This document shows, one piece after another, positions 1 through 10,307 of a stretch of DNA of 64,000 bases. Each line of letters begins with the position of its first letter. Positions within the stretch are counted from its first letter, which is position 1. The notes beneath the pieces are model-generated. The model ran no database searches, was not told the origin of the DNA, and saw nothing but the letters and a program-made list of their open reading frames with translations. The translations under genes were made by a program, and so were the position numbers. The stretch is from Thermoflavifilum aggregans (GTDB lineage Bacteria; Bacteroidota; Bacteroidia; Chitinophagales; Chitinophagaceae): assembly GCF_002797735.1 (NCBI RefSeq), contig NZ_PGFG01000001.1, positions 2,708,001-2,772,000 on the forward strand, written 5' to 3'.

Positions 1-444
1 GAAGAATTTATCGAAGAACTCAACACTTTCACATTGCCCATGCTGGGTGCGGGCCACTATCGCGCTTTTGAAATCAGTGGTGATTCCATGTTGCCGGTAG
101 AGTCAGGATCCGTTGTCGTGGGGCATCGCGTAGAACGGCTGGAAGACGTCAAAAACCAGCAACCCTGCATTGTGGTCACCCGTCAGGAAGGTATTGTATA
201 CAAACGAATTCAAAAAAGCAACCGACAACCGCAGAAAATCACCCTGGTGTCCGACAATCCAGCCTATCCGCCCTACAGTGTAGCCAAAGAAGATATCCTT
301 GAAATCTGGCAGGCCGATCTGATCATCAGCCGCCCGGCACAAAAGCCTCGCATCGGAGTAGAGCAACTGGCCGAAGTGGTGCAGCAACTGCAGTCGCGTA
401 TAGACAAGCTGCAGCGATCATCTTCCGTATCCAGACGCGGTTAG
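1..444 (+). CDS. S24/LexA-like peptidase-domain transcriptional regulator, C-terminal part (5' end outside window)
   Basis: The reading frame is open from the first base, so this is the C-terminal part of a longer protein; the TTG at 34 and ATG at 40 are internal codons. The visible 147 residues form an S24 (LexA/UmuD/CI) peptidase fold. Counting from the window edge, the nucleophile is Ser29 in a GDSM motif and the general base is Lys68 in VYKRI. A short helical tail rich in Gln/Leu follows. Bacteroidota commonly carry regulators of about 250 residues with an N-terminal HTH and this C-terminal domain; the HTH would lie upstream and is inferred. It converges with pdeM, 12 bases apart. Family identity is solid; target genes are unknown. 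Confidence 0.8.
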   Translation, partial: EEFIEELNTFTLPMLGAGHYRAFEISGDSMLPVESGSVVVGHRVERLEDVKNQQPCIVVTRQEGIVYKRIQKSNRQPQKITLVSDNPAYPPYSVAKEDILEIWQADLIISRPAQKPRIGVEQLAEVVQQLQSRIDKLQRSSSVSRRG

Positions 445-456
445 GAGCTTGTTATT

Positions 457-1104
457 TCAACCAGCAGGAACTTCCATCACTTCATCTCCCAAAACAGCAA
501 ACACTTTTGCATCATTTGCAAAACGAATAAAATGGCGGCCAGTAAATTTCCCAAACGCAGGTAAAATGGCATGGGTCTGTGTAAAATAAAAACACGGCAT
601 TACCACTGATTGCCTGGCTTTGCCTTTGATGCGCACACAAGGATGGATATGTCCGCATAAAAGATAGCCACTTCCCCTTTCCATATCTCCATCCGGTGTA
701 TGCACCATGTGGAAAGGCCCCAGTTTCAGCTGATGATGCAATTGAATCTGCAAACGGCTGTAATGGGCTTCTGCCAATACATCATGATTGCCTTTTACAA
801 GATGAAATGTGATGTCGGGAAATTGTTTGCGCCACACATACCATTCCTCTACCTGATGATTCAATTGGCTATGAAACAGATCGCCCAGCATGATGATCCG
901 TTGGGGAGCATAACGCACGATAAGCTTTTGAAGCAGCCTGAGATTTTCCTGATTTACTTCTGCAGGTACAGCGATGCCTGCTTTGCGAAAATGCATGGCT
1001 TTTCCCAGATGCAGGTCAGCCAGAATCAGAGCAGCCTGTTTTTCCCAGTAAATGGCTTTTTCGGGCAATAATGTCAATGATTCTCCGCAGCAAACAATTT
1101 GCAT
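457..1104 (-). CDS. pdeM: Calcineurin-like metallophosphoesterase, PdeM family (ligase-associated DNA damage response)
   Basis: This 215-residue protein has the ordered metal-ligand motifs of binuclear metallophosphoesterases: DLH at residues 30-32, GD at 74-75, GNHD at 105-108 and GHIH at 151-154. Length and motif spacing fit PdeM, an endonuclease/phosphodiesterase usually encoded with an Lhr-type helicase, an exonuclease and an ATP-dependent DNA ligase. Those partners are absent from this window. Here the gene is last of a leftward operon, 8 bases after the flavin oxidoreductase gene. DNA-repair function is inferred from the family; the fold is seen directly. Confidence 0.85.
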   Translation of the reverse strand: MQIVCCGESLTLLPEKAIYWEKQAALILADLHLGKAMHFRKAGIAVPAEVNQENLRLLQKLIVRYAPQRIIMLGDLFHSQLNHQVEEWYVWRKQFPDITFHLVKGNHDVLAEAHYSRLQIQLHHQLKLGPFHMVHTPDGDMERGSGYLLCGHIHPCVRIKGKARQSVVMPCFYFTQTHAILPAFGKFTGRHFIRFANDAKVFAVLGDEVMEVPAG

Positions 1105-1112
1105 AGCTTCCT

Positions 1113-2063
1113 TTATGCTAACTTCATCTCACAAATCTGGCTGTGGATCCGGCAAAATTCCTCCCATATTTCCTTCACCACTTCTGCAGCAGGTTTGATT
1201 TCCCTTACCAGCGCACATATCTGGCCAATTTCCAGTTCACCGTTTTCCAGATCACCTTCAAACATGCCTTTTTTGGCACGTCCTCTGCCCAGCAAACTCT
1301 TGAGTTCTTCCACAGAAGCACAGCGGTTTTCAGCCTCCTGCACTTGCTGGAAAAAAGAGTTTTTCAGCAAACGCACAGGTACGAGTTTTTTCAGCGTGAG
1401 CATGGTATCACCCTCTTGTGCCTGCACCACTGCCTGCTTAAAAGCCGGATGAGAAGAAGCTTCGTGCGTAGCTACGAAACGGGTGCCGATTTGTACGCCT
1501 TCTGCCCCCAATGCAAAAGCGGCCATCATTGCCCGCCCGCTGGCAATACCACCCGCTGCAATTACCGGAATCTGCACGGCAGCACATACCGAAGGAATCA
1601 AGCACATGGTTGTGGTTTCTTCCCGCCCGTTATGTCCGCCTGCTTCAAATCCTTCCGCAACCACGGCATCGCAACCAGCCTGTTCGGCTTTCATGGCATA
1701 TTTTGCTCCCGGCACTACATGCACCACCGTTATGCCATGCGATTTCAGAAAAGGCGTCCATTTGGACGGGCTGCCTCCGGAAGTGAATACAATGCGCACA
1801 CCTTCTTCCACAATGATCTGCATGTGCTGCTCAATATCGGGATACAGCAAGGGCACATTTACGCCAAAAGGCTTGTCGGTAGCTGCTTTGCATTTTCTGA
1901 TATGCTCCCGCAGTATTTCCGGATACATGCTCCCGGAGCCAATCAACCCCAATCCTCCCGCATTGCTTACCGCACTGGCCAGCTTCCAGCCGGAAGTCCA
2001 CACCATGCCTGCCTGAATGATGGGATATTGAATGCCCAATAGCCGGGTTACACGATTATCCAT
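1113..2063 (-). CDS. NAD(P)H-dependent flavin oxidoreductase (nitronate monooxygenase / FabK-like)
   Basis: A 316-residue FMN-binding TIM-barrel enzyme of the 2-nitropropane dioxygenase family. The start reads like the family (PIIQAGMVW at about residues 14-22). The conserved AGGH with its putative catalytic His is at 141-144, and phosphate-binding GGI and GTRF segments are at 171-173 and 193-196. Members oxidise nitronates or act as FabK enoyl-ACP reductases; sequence alone does not separate these here. Middle gene of a leftward operon, 6 bases after the nucleotidyltransferase gene and 8 bases before pdeM. Confidence 0.85.
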   Translation of the reverse strand: MDNRVTRLLGIQYPIIQAGMVWTSGWKLASAVSNAGGLGLIGSGSMYPEILREHIRKCKAATDKPFGVNVPLLYPDIEQHMQIIVEEGVRIVFTSGGSPSKWTPFLKSHGITVVHVVPGAKYAMKAEQAGCDAVVAEGFEAGGHNGREETTTMCLIPSVCAAVQIPVIAAGGIASGRAMMAAFALGAEGVQIGTRFVATHEASSHPAFKQAVVQAQEGDTMLTLKKLVPVRLLKNSFFQQVQEAENRCASVEELKSLLGRGRAKKGMFEGDLENGELEIGQICALVREIKPAAEVVKEIWEEFCRIHSQICEMKLA

Positions 2064-2069
2064 AAACGA

Positions 2070-3065
2070 TTATGCAAAATCAATTTCCGTATTATCACCA
2101 ATATTGAGGTGCTGCGACAAACCTTTGATATGTGCATCACTTCCGATCAATGAATCTGACAGCACCACCTCTTTTAGATTGCTATATGATCCAATGATGG
2201 AATGCTGGATAATGCAACGATGAATGAGTGTATGCTCACCGATCGTCACATTGGGACCGATGATGGAATCTTTGATCCTGCATCCTTCAGCAATACTTAC
2301 CGGCTGCACAATGATGCTGTTTTCAACCGTACCTTCTGGTACAGGCATGTGGTTTTGTTTTTTTAACAATGTGGCATTAGACTCCAGCAGTTTGTCCTTT
2401 CTGCCGCAATCAAACCAAACCGTAACCTTGAAAGGTACGAATGAAATGCCTTTCCGGATCATGCATTCTATGGCATCAGTAAGTTGAATTTCGTCATGCG
2501 AACGAATGTTGTGTTGCACCTGATGCGTCAGGCAATCAAACAATGCATCTGTATCAATGATTTTATACACACCCACCAGTGCCGTGTTGGAGGTCGGAAT
2601 CTGGGGTTTTTCCTCCACGTGTAGAATACGCTGACTGGCTTCATCTATTTCTGCTACACCAAAATCGCGGGGATCATCTACTTTTTTGATGCCCAGCAAA
2701 TTTTGTCTGGCCTGTAGGATGGCTTTGTAGTCAAATTCACAGATGGTATCGCCAAGCATAATCAGCACTTCATCATGCTGTACCCATTCCCGCGCCAGCC
2801 ACACCGCATGGCCTACTCCTTCACGTTCGGTTTGATGTACGAAATAGCTTTGCAGATAGGGATATTTCTGTTCAATGTAGGCGCGGATTTTTTCTCCCAG
2901 ATGTCCGGTAATAAAAATAAACTCCCGGATACCTGCTTCATGCAAGGGCTCAATGATAAAATCGAGCAGAGGCTTGCCCGCCAGCGGTATCAGTGCTTTT
3001 GGCTGGGTGTGGGTATGAGGGCGCAGTTTGGTTCCTGCTCCTGCAACGGGAATAATTGCTTTCAT
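2070..3065 (-). CDS. NDP-sugar nucleotidyltransferase with C-terminal left-handed beta-helix
   Basis: The 331-residue protein opens with the nucleotidyltransferase signature: GAGTKLRP at residues 9-16 (the usual Arg replaced by Lys) and the PKAL lysine at 23. An LGDT segment near residue 105 is the metal/nucleotide site. From about residue 240 the sequence becomes hexapeptide-like (repeated I-x-[GP]-x-x motifs), a left-handed beta-helix. It should transfer a nucleotide to a sugar 1-phosphate to give an NDP-sugar; base and sugar specificity cannot be read. First gene of the leftward operon, with a TATTTTTG promoter element 33 bases upstream. Confidence 0.85.
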   Translation of the reverse strand: MKAIIPVAGAGTKLRPHTHTQPKALIPLAGKPLLDFIIEPLHEAGIREFIFITGHLGEKIRAYIEQKYPYLQSYFVHQTEREGVGHAVWLAREWVQHDEVLIMLGDTICEFDYKAILQARQNLLGIKKVDDPRDFGVAEIDEASQRILHVEEKPQIPTSNTALVGVYKIIDTDALFDCLTHQVQHNIRSHDEIQLTDAIECMIRKGISFVPFKVTVWFDCGRKDKLLESNATLLKKQNHMPVPEGTVENSIIVQPVSIAEGCRIKDSIIGPNVTIGEHTLIHRCIIQHSIIGSYSNLKEVVLSDSLIGSDAHIKGLSQHLNIGDNTEIDFA

Positions 3066-3098
3066 GATATCTGGTTAATGTGGTAATCTTCCTTTTGC

Positions 3099-3106
3099 CA
3101 AAAATA
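3099..3106 (-). promoter_or_regulatory. -7 promoter element of the nucleotidyltransferase operon
   Basis: On the minus strand these eight bases read TATTTTTG, a full match to the Bacteroidota -7 consensus TAnnTTTG. It sits 33 bases before the ATG at 3065 and faces away from the glyA promoter. No clear -33 TTTG was found. Confidence 0.5.
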
Positions 3107-3261
3107 GGCTTTCTGTAGGTTCAGCATATCGGCATCCGGTATACGGTATTGGGGAAATAAGCCATGTACGTATATCTGCCATGATTTTGCCTTGATATGA
3201 CAGGTTGAAATTACCATAATTTAACCGGAGATAAAATTCCGTCAGGAACATATTTATGGCC

Positions 3262-3269
3262 TATTTTTG
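3262..3269 (+). promoter_or_regulatory. -7 promoter element of glyA
   Basis: TATTTTTG matches TAnnTTTG exactly and ends 12 bases before the glyA ATG at 3282, so the predicted leader is only a few bases. The element and flanking CCAAAA resemble, in mirror orientation, the opposing promoter at 3099-3106. Confidence 0.55.
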
Positions 3270-3281
3270 CCAAAAACAGAT

Positions 3282-4562
3282 ATGCTTCGCGATCAACAAA
3301 TCTTTGATATCATCCGCAAGGAACTGGAACGCCAGCGCAAAGGTCTGGAACTGATTGCTTCGGAAAACTTCACCAGCCTGCAGGTGATGCAGGCCATGGG
3401 GCAGGTGATGACTAACAAATATGCAGAAGGTTATCCGGGTCATCGCTATTACGGGGGATGCGAGTTTGTAGATCAGAGTGAGCAGCTAGCCATAGATCGT
3501 GCGAAGCAGATTTTTGGTGTACCTTATGCCAATGTGCAGCCGCATTCTGGGGCACAGGCCAATGCAGCTGTGATGCTGGCCGTGTTGCAGCCAGGCGATA
3601 AAATCCTCGGGCTGAACCTCAGCATGGGCGGACATCTCACACATGGCTCTCCGGTGAACTATTCCGGAAGGCTGTATCAGGCGCTGTTTTATGGCGTAGA
3701 TCGCGAAAGCGGAAGAGTGGATTATGATCAGCTGGAACAAGTGGCGCTGGCCGAAAAACCCAAACTGATCATTTGCGGCGCTTCGGCCTATAGCCGTGAT
3801 TGGGACTATGCCCGCATCCGCAAGGTGGCCGATGAAATCGGTGCTTTTGTGATGGCCGATATCGCCCATCCGGCGGGATTGATTGCCAAAAACCTCCTGC
3901 AATCACCTTTTGAACATTGCCATTTCGTTACCACCACCACTCATAAAACCCTGCGTGGCCCGCGCGGGGGGATGATTCTGATGGGTAAGGATTTTGAAAA
4001 TCCTTTTGGCATCAAGACGCCTAAAGGTGAAACCCGTATGATGAGCTCGCTGATTGACGCCGCCGTATTCCCGGGCATACAGGGCGGCCCACTGGAACAC
4101 GTGATTGCGGCCAAAGCCGTAGCCTTTTTTGAAATCCTGACCGATGAGTTTACCCGATATGCCAACCAGATTATTGCCAATGCACAGGCCATGGCAAACG
4201 CTTTTCTGGAAAAAGGTTATCATATCGTTTCCGGCGGCACCGATAACCATTTGCTGCTGATTGATCTGCGCAACAAAAACATTACCGGCCGCAAAGCCGA
4301 ACAAACCCTGGTGAAGGCCGATATTACCGTGAACAAAAACATGGTGCCCTTCGACGACAAATCACCTTTCGTTACCTCAGGGATCCGCGTGGGTGTACCC
4401 GCTATCACCACCCGTGGATTGAAAGAAGAGCACATGCCACAGATTGTGGAATGGATAGATGAACTGATCTGTGATCCGGATAATGAACAAAAGATTGCCA
4501 GGGTTAAATCGGCCGTCAACCGGTTCATGGAGCAGTTCCCGCTGTACCCAGAATTAGGTTAG
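3282..4562 (+). CDS. glyA: Serine hydroxymethyltransferase
   Basis: A PLP enzyme interconverting serine plus tetrahydrofolate with glycine plus methylene-tetrahydrofolate, a main source of one-carbon units in the cytoplasm. The 426-residue length is typical. The TTTTHK motif carries the PLP lysine at about residue 222, followed by TLRGPRGG. The [13 protein letters not shown] and DIAHPAG blocks are all present. I chose the ATG at 3282 over the in-frame TTG at 3267 because that TTG is part of the promoter -7 element and family members start close to this Met. Convergent with the amidohydrolase gene; a hairpin follows. Confidence 0.97.
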   Translation: MLRDQQIFDIIRKELERQRKGLELIASENFTSLQVMQAMGQVMTNKYAEGYPGHRYYGGCEFVDQSEQLAIDRAKQIFGVPYANVQPHSGAQANAAVMLAVLQPGDKILGLNLSMGGHLTHGSPVNYSGRLYQALFYGVDRESGRVDYDQLEQVALAEKPKLIICGASAYSRDWDYARIRKVADEIGAFVMADIAHPAGLIAKNLLQSPFEHCHFVTTTTHKTLRGPRGGMILMGKDFENPFGIKTPKGETRMMSSLIDAAVFPGIQGGPLEHVIAAKAVAFFEILTDEFTRYANQIIANAQAMANAFLEKGYHIVSGGTDNHLLLIDLRNKNITGRKAEQTLVKADITVNKNMVPFDDKSPFVTSGIRVGVPAITTRGLKEEHMPQIVEWIDELICDPDNEQKIARVKSAVNRFMEQFPLYPELG

Positions 4563-4581
4563 AGAGGCTCACACAGGCCTG

Positions 4582-4600
4582 TCCGGACAGCTTGTCCGGA
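4582..4600. terminator. Perfect hairpin between convergent glyA and amidohydrolase genes
   Basis: TCCGGACA / TGTCCGGA form an 8-bp perfect stem with a GCT loop, 20 bases after the glyA stop. There is no U-tract (ATAATT follows on plus), so it is either a weak bidirectional terminator or an mRNA 3'-end-protecting hairpin. Confidence 0.4.
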
Positions 4601-4635
4601 ATAATTGGCTACAGATCAGACAAGAGTAATCCAAC

Positions 4636-5817
4636 TCAACACGTGATATTGGCACCCAACCAGGCCATGATGCCTGCACCAATTTCAATGGCCCGCTCAT
4701 CAATGTCAAATTGCGGTGTATGCACGGTGGGCCCTGTGCCTTTTTCCGGGGCCGCTACGCCCAACCTGAAAAAGCAAGCCGGAATCACCTGTGAGTAAAA
4801 AGCAAAATCTTCCGCACCCATGCGGGGATCCACCTCTTTCACATGCGCCGGATCCAGATATTGCTCGGCCAATTTGCGGGCAGCCGTTGTTACCTGTTCA
4901 TCGTTCACCAGGCACGGATATCCTACCGGAATTTCTACTTCGGCTTCGGCACCCATAGCCTGAGCTACATGCTGAACGGTGTGGCGGATGAGTTCATGGG
5001 CTCGGAAACGCCAGGTTTCATTCATGGCCCGGAAAGTACCCAGCAGTTTGACCTCGGTAGGAATCACATTGGTGGTGTACCCACCGTTGAAGGCGCAGAT
5101 GGAAAGTACGGAAGGGGAAAAAGGATCTTTGTTTCGGCTGATGACCTGTTGCAATGCCACTACCGCCTGGGAAGCCGCCAGGATGGTATCGGTGGTGAGA
5201 TGGGGTGAAGCTGCATGTCCACCTTTGCCCCTGATAGTGATGTAAATCTCATCGGCCGAAGCCATGCTGATGCCACTGCGAAAGCCAAGGTAACCTACAG
5301 GTAGCTCGGGATGAACATGCAATCCCAGAATACAGGATGGTCGCGGATTTTCCAGGGCCCCGTCGCGAATCATCAGGCTGGCTCCTCCGGGATGTTTCTC
5401 CTCACCGGGCTGAAAAATCAGCTTCACCGTTCCCTGCCAGATATGGCGCAACTGCAGCAAAATATAGGCAGCACCCAACAGACAGGTGGTATGCACATCG
5501 TGTCCGCAGGCATGCATCACACCCGGATGTTGAGAGCGATAAGGCACATCATTGGCTTCTTCAATCGGCAAAGCATCTATATCAGCCCGCAAAGCCACCA
5601 CCCGCGATTGGGGTTGCTGCCCTTCCAGAATGGCCACCACGCCGGTTCCGGCAACCGGAGCCTGAAACGGAATACCCCACTCCCGCAGCTTTTCCGTGAT
5701 GAACTGCATGGTCTGATGTTCCTGGAACGACAGCTCGGGATGCTGGTGCAGGTGATGACGGATGGCTATCAGTTGCGGATAAATTTCTCTGGCTAAAGAT
5801 CTGACTTGTGCTAACAT
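4636..5817 (-). CDS. M20-family amidohydrolase (N-acyl-L-amino-acid amidohydrolase / hippurate hydrolase type)
   Basis: A 393-residue cytoplasmic zinc peptidase-like enzyme. Metal-binding motifs of the M20D subfamily are visible: CGHDVH at residues 104-109, PGEE at 137-140, an internal LGLHVHP segment and MGAEDF near residue 345. Such enzymes remove acyl groups from amino acids or small conjugates; the substrate is not evident. Its start lies 16 bases after the SPOR gene, so the two are probably co-transcribed. No signal peptide is seen. Confidence 0.9.
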   Translation of the reverse strand: MLAQVRSLAREIYPQLIAIRHHLHQHPELSFQEHQTMQFITEKLREWGIPFQAPVAGTGVVAILEGQQPQSRVVALRADIDALPIEEANDVPYRSQHPGVMHACGHDVHTTCLLGAAYILLQLRHIWQGTVKLIFQPGEEKHPGGASLMIRDGALENPRPSCILGLHVHPELPVGYLGFRSGISMASADEIYITIRGKGGHAASPHLTTDTILAASQAVVALQQVISRNKDPFSPSVLSICAFNGGYTTNVIPTEVKLLGTFRAMNETWRFRAHELIRHTVQHVAQAMGAEAEVEIPVGYPCLVNDEQVTTAARKLAEQYLDPAHVKEVDPRMGAEDFAFYSQVIPACFFRLGVAAPEKGTGPTVHTPQFDIDERAIEIGAGIMAWLGANITC

Positions 5818-5833
5818 GATTCAATAACAGATT

Positions 5834-6289
5834 TCAACGGCTGGAAGGTAAAATGGCTTCTGCATCAATCACATCCGGTACAATGAATACCCCGGAAGGA
5901 AATATTTCACGCAGGGAATCGCGCAGAGGAATGGCATCCTCCTGGTTTAAAAAATCACCCACACGAACCCGGAAATAAGGTGCATGATATTGCAGATAGG
6001 CGCGGTATTGCGGAAACCGCTGCAGCAACAAAGCCCTGACCTGATTGGCCCTGTCCCGGTCGTCGGTACTGATCACCTGTACCCGGTATCCCTTATGAAA
6101 GCGGTTGGCATAAAAATGATATTGCCGGTACACGTTCACCAACCGGGTCAAAGCACTATCCTGGATCCATTCCACCGCTGGAGCCGATGTCTGCTGGGCC
6201 CGCACTTGAGCCGAAAAAACACATCCCATCAGCATAACAACCCCAAACCATCCCATGAATACAAACAATTTCCGGTACAATCTGTACAT
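5834..6289 (-). CDS. Secreted SPOR-like domain protein
   Basis: A 151-residue protein with an N-terminal hydrophobic signal (about residues 8-30, ending AQ). A SPOR-like repeat follows from about residue 66: YRVQVISTDDRDRANQVRALL, then FRVRVGDFLNQEDA. SPOR domains bind denuded septal peptidoglycan; this is known for the family and inferred here. The gene starts just after the deoC stop but has its own -7 element overlapping that stop, so it may be transcribed separately and lead the amidohydrolase gene. Confidence 0.75.
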   Translation of the reverse strand: MYRLYRKLFVFMGWFGVVMLMGCVFSAQVRAQQTSAPAVEWIQDSALTRLVNVYRQYHFYANRFHKGYRVQVISTDDRDRANQVRALLLQRFPQYRAYLQYHAPYFRVRVGDFLNQEDAIPLRDSLREIFPSGVFIVPDVIDAEAILPSSR

Positions 6290-6293
6290 AGGG

Positions 6294-6301
6294 CAAATTT
6301 A
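6294..6301 (-). promoter_or_regulatory. -7 element of the SPOR gene overlapping the deoC stop codon
   Basis: Minus-strand TAAATTTG matches TAnnTTTG and ends only 4 bases before the ATG at 6289. It spans the end of deoC, so a secA-deoC transcript and a separate SPOR-amidohydrolase transcript can both exist. The spacing predicts an mRNA starting at or next to the start codon. Confidence 0.45.
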
Positions 6302-6970
6302 AACCTGCTGAACAGCTTCCTGCATGATGGCCACGCTGGCACTGCAGCCTATCCGGGTAGCACCGGCTTCCAGGTATTGCCGCACCTGTGCATAATGGCG
6401 AATACCACCAGAAGCTTTGATCCGGATATTTTCCGGCAACAATGACCGCATCAGCTTCACGGCTTCCAGGCTGGCACCCTTTTCAGCAAAACCAGTGGAG
6501 GTTTTCAGAAAATCGACCGGATAATTGCCATACAGGGTACAACAAAAGCGGATCTGATCTTCTGACAGGATACCCGATTCAATAATCAATTTCAGAATTT
6601 TGCTCCCGGCATGTACGACCGGTAAAATGGTTTCTATTTCCCGCCGGAGATAGGCCTCATCACCGGAGAACAAGGCCGACAGATTAATAACCATATCCAG
6701 TTCATCGGCACCTTCTCCCATAGCCTGCTTTGCTTCAGCCAGCTTGGTTTCGATAGTCGCATATCCCAACGGGAAACCCACCACGGTAGCCACTTTTACA
6801 TGAGATCCCTGCAAATGCTGCCAGGCTCTTGTTACATAACAAGGCGGCACACAAACGGCCGCAAAACCATACTGTATGGCTTCTTCGCAAAGCCGGTCAA
6901 TATCAGCTGCTTTCGCTGTGGGTTTCAGCAGGGTATGATCAATGTATGAAGCAACGGATGCTGATGACAT
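6299..6970 (-). CDS. deoC: Deoxyribose-phosphate aldolase
   Basis: A 223-residue class I aldolase that splits 2-deoxyribose 5-phosphate into glyceraldehyde 3-phosphate and acetaldehyde in deoxynucleoside catabolism. The DHTLLKP start, Asp92 in ELDMVIN, the Schiff-base Lys156 in FLKTSTGF and Lys185 in IKASGG are all present. The start is 13 bases after the secA stop, so it is probably the second gene of a secA-deoC transcript. No other deo gene is in the window. Confidence 0.96.
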   Translation of the reverse strand: MSSASVASYIDHTLLKPTAKAADIDRLCEEAIQYGFAAVCVPPCYVTRAWQHLQGSHVKVATVVGFPLGYATIETKLAEAKQAMGEGADELDMVINLSALFSGDEAYLRREIETILPVVHAGSKILKLIIESGILSEDQIRFCCTLYGNYPVDFLKTSTGFAEKGASLEAVKLMRSLLPENIRIKASGGIRHYAQVRQYLEAGATRIGCSASVAIMQEAVQQV

Positions 6971-6983
6971 AAGCTAATCATTT

Positions 6984-9900
6984 TTATGCCTCACGGCCAT
7001 GGCAGTGTTTGTATTTTTTTCCGCTTCCACAGGGACAGGGATCATTGCGGCCGATCTTGGGTCCTACACGCACGGGCTCATGTTTCACAGGTTCACCATT
7101 GGTTACCAGCTCTCCCTCTTCATTCACATACTGCTGGCCATATTGTTCTTTGGAAGCCCGCATGCGACTCATATCGGTCCGTTGTTCATGTCCTTCGCGG
7201 ATAGCCTGGCGCTGCTGGGGCTGACCGTCCTGCGCGGGCAGGCTTGCACGGCACAGGAATGAAACAATCTCCTGGTGCGTTTCACTGTCCATTTGTTTGA
7301 ACAGGTTAAAGGCCTCCATTTTGTAAATAACCAGCGGATCTTTTTGTTCATACACCGCGCTCTGTACCGATTGCTTTAGGTCGTCCATAGCACGCAGATG
7401 TTCTTTCCAGGCCTCATCAATCAGGATCAGGAAGGTATTTTTTTCCAGCGCATGGATGAGTTCCTGACCTCGGGTTTCGATGATTTTTTTCAGATTAGCA
7501 ATGATGTTTAATCCTTTTTTGCCATCGGTAAATGGAATGGCAATATTTTCGATGCGCTCGCCTTGTTCTTTGTAAATCTGTTCAATGATGGGGAACACCT
7601 GCTGAATGAGTGCTTGCTTTTTTTGCTGGTAATGGCGTACAATCTCACCGTACAGCTTTTCGGTAAGTTCCCTTTCGTCCTGATTTTCCAGTTCTTCCGG
7701 TGTGATGGAAGTTTCGAAGCCGAAGAGTTTGATAATTTCCAGGGCAAACTCTTCGTGGTTGTTTTCATTCTTATGGCGGATAATCAGGTTCTGGGCTACG
7801 TCATAAAAGGCATTATCCAGATCCACGGCCAGGCGATCGCCGTACAGGGCATGGTTGCGTTTGGTGTAGATGATGTTGCGTTGTTTGTTCATCACATCAT
7901 CGTATTCCAGCAAACGCTTGCGGATGCCAAAGTTATTTTCTTCCACTTTTTTCTGGGCGCGTTCAATTGACCGGGTAATCATGCTATGCTGGATGACTTC
8001 GCCTTCCTTATAGCCCATTTTGTCCATCAGGGCGGCAATGCGGTCGGAGCCAAACATGCGCATCAGGTCATCTTCCAGCGACACGAAGAACTGGGATGTA
8101 CCCGGATCACCCTGACGGCCAGCACGTCCGCGCAGCTGATTATCCACCCGCCGGCTTTCATGCCGCTCCGTACCGATGATGGCCAATCCTCCGGCCTCCT
8201 TCACACCCGGTCCCAGCTTGATGTCAGTACCTCTGCCAGCCATATTGGTAGCAATGGTAACCTTGCCGGCCAGCCCAGCTTCCGCGATGATCTGCGCTTC
8301 CCGCTGATGCTGCTTGGCATTTAACACGTTATGGGGGATCTTTTTCTGGGTAAGCATGCGGCTCAGCAACTCCGATACTTCCACAGAAGTGGTACCCACT
8401 AGCACCGGACGGCCGGCATTGCGCAGACGCTCGATCTCTTCAATTACTGCACGGTACTTTTCGCGTTTGGTTTTATAGACCAGATCCTGGAAATCTTTCC
8501 GGATCATGGGTTTGTTGGTGGGAATAATGGAAACGTCGAGCTTATAGATTTCCCAGAACTCAGTAGCCTCAGTGGCAGCTGTACCGGTCATACCGGCCAG
8601 CTTGTGGTACATGCGGAAATAATTTTGCAGGGTAATGGTGGCAAAAGTTTGCGTGGCAGCTTCTACCTTCACATTTTCCTTGGCTTCGATAGCCTGATGC
8701 AAACCTTCGGAATACCTGCGCCCTTCCAAGATACGGCCGGTCTGTTCGTCCACAATCTTCACCTTGCCATCGATGACCACATAATCCACATCCCGCTCAA
8801 AAAGCGTGTAGGCCCGCAACAGCTGCTGCACGGTATGGATACGCTCAGCCTTGATGGCAAAATCGCGCATCAGCTCATCTTTTTTCTGCAGCTTTTGTTC
8901 GGGCGAGAGGGAAGAATTTTCTATTTCAGCGATTTCGGCTCCGATGTCGGGCAGCACAAAAAAGTTTGGATCTTCACCGGCACGGGTTATTTCGTGAATA
9001 CCTTTATCGGTAAGCTCTACAATGTTGTTTTTTTCATCAATCACAAAATACAGTTCCTCATCTACCAGAGGCATTTCTTTTTGCTGGTCGGCCATATAAT
9101 GGTTTTCGGCCTTTTGCAGAATCACCTTGATACCCGTTTCACTCAGGTATTTGATCAGGGCATTGTTTTTGGGCAGTCCGCGGTAGGCGCGCAACAAAGC
9201 CAGTCCACCGGTGCGATAATCATCTTGACCCTCTGCGATAAGTTTTTTGGCTTCATTAAGGAATTTGTTGACAACTTTTTTCTGCAATTCTACCAGTCGT
9301 TCCACCCGGGGCTTCAGTTCATAAAATTGCTGTTCTTCACCCTGGGGCACGGGGCCGGAGATAATCAGCGGCGTACGGGCGTCATCAATCAGCACGCTAT
9401 CCACTTCGTCAACAATAGCATAGTGATGCTTGCGCTGCACAATTTCATCCACGCTATGCACCATATTGTCGCGCAGGTAGTCGAAACCAAATTCATTGTT
9501 GGTGCCATAGGTAATATCGGCCAGATAAGCTTGGCGGCGCTGGGGTGTGCTGGGCTCGTATTTATCGATACAATCCACTGTGAGCCCTAGGAATTCAAAC
9601 AAAGGTGCATTCCATTCCTGGTCGCGCCGGGCGAGATAATCATTGACCGTCACAATATGCACACCTTCACCTGCCAAGGCATTCAGGTACGCGGGCAAGG
9701 TAGCCACCAGGGTTTTACCTTCACCGGTAGCCATTTCGGCAATCTTGCCCTGATGCAAGACCACACCGCCGATAAGCTGCACATCGAAATAAATCATATC
9801 CCATTTCACTGGATTACCGGCAGCTTCCCAACTCGTACTGTACACCACCTCATCGCCCTCAATCCGGATGTATGATTTCTGGGTGGCCAGTTTCCGATCG

Positions 9901-10307
9901 AGATCGGTAGCCTTTGCCCGCAATTCATCGTTTGTGGCAAAACGGCGGGTGGTTTCCTTCATGACGGCAAACGCTTCTGGCAGGATTTCATTCAGGATTT
10001 CTTCGATCTGTTCATCCCGCTCTTTTTTCAGCTTATCCACCTGCTGATACAACGCATCTTTCTGAGCTACTTCTTCATCTGGCAAAGCATCGGCCTGGGC
10101 CTGTGTTTCTCGGATCCGTGCATCAATTTCTGCCAGATGTTCCCGTATCCGGGCCTTGAATTCCTGTGTTTTGGCCCTGAGCTCATCATTACTTAGGGCT
10201 GCGAGCTGTTCATAAATTTCATTGATCTGTGCTACAATGGGCTGGATAAGTTTTACATCGCGTTCAAACTTATTTCCCCCGAACAATTTTGTCAATAAAC
10301 CCAACAT
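6984..10307 (-). CDS. secA: Preprotein translocase ATPase SecA
   Basis: The motor ATPase that drives precursor proteins through SecYEG. At about 1107 residues it is longer than proteobacterial SecA (about 900) but usual for Bacteroidota; the early region (residues about 55-120) carries an extra charged coiled-coil-like insert. Walker A ATGEGKT is at about 193-199; [16 protein letters not shown] (DEAD-type box) and [10 protein letters not shown] follow. The zinc-binding [13 protein letters not shown] ends the protein. I chose the ATG at 10307 (MLGLLTKLF), typical for the family; an ATG at 10313 and TTG at 10316 are also in frame. deoC follows. Confidence 0.97.
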   Translation of the reverse strand: MLGLLTKLFGGNKFERDVKLIQPIVAQINEIYEQLAALSNDELRAKTQEFKARIREHLAEIDARIRETQAQADALPDEEVAQKDALYQQVDKLKKERDEQIEEILNEILPEAFAVMKETTRRFATNDELRAKATDLDRKLATQKSYIRIEGDEVVYSTSWEAAGNPVKWDMIYFDVQLIGGVVLHQGKIAEMATGEGKTLVATLPAYLNALAGEGVHIVTVNDYLARRDQEWNAPLFEFLGLTVDCIDKYEPSTPQRRQAYLADITYGTNNEFGFDYLRDNMVHSVDEIVQRKHHYAIVDEVDSVLIDDARTPLIISGPVPQGEEQQFYELKPRVERLVELQKKVVNKFLNEAKKLIAEGQDDYRTGGLALLRAYRGLPKNNALIKYLSETGIKVILQKAENHYMADQQKEMPLVDEELYFVIDEKNNIVELTDKGIHEITRAGEDPNFFVLPDIGAEIAEIENSSLSPEQKLQKKDELMRDFAIKAERIHTVQQLLRAYTLFERDVDYVVIDGKVKIVDEQTGRILEGRRYSEGLHQAIEAKENVKVEAATQTFATITLQNYFRMYHKLAGMTGTAATEATEFWEIYKLDVSIIPTNKPMIRKDFQDLVYKTKREKYRAVIEEIERLRNAGRPVLVGTTSVEVSELLSRMLTQKKIPHNVLNAKQHQREAQIIAEAGLAGKVTIATNMAGRGTDIKLGPGVKEAGGLAIIGTERHESRRVDNQLRGRAGRQGDPGTSQFFVSLEDDLMRMFGSDRIAALMDKMGYKEGEVIQHSMITRSIERAQKKVEENNFGIRKRLLEYDDVMNKQRNIIYTKRNHALYGDRLAVDLDNAFYDVAQNLIIRHKNENNHEEFALEIIKLFGFETSITPEELENQDERELTEKLYGEIVRHYQQKKQALIQQVFPIIEQIYKEQGERIENIAIPFTDGKKGLNIIANLKKIIETRGQELIHALEKNTFLILIDEAWKEHLRAMDDLKQSVQSAVYEQKDPLVIYKMEAFNLFKQMDSETHQEIVSFLCRASLPAQDGQPQQRQAIREGHEQRTDMSRMRASKEQYGQQYVNEEGELVTNGEPVKHEPVRVGPKIGRNDPCPCGSGKKYKHCHGREA

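Noticed and set aside
8604-9590. Long 328-codon open frame antisense to secA
   Set aside because: It lies wholly inside secA on the other strand, has a low-complexity Phe/His-rich translation typical of an antisense shadow, and shows no domain.
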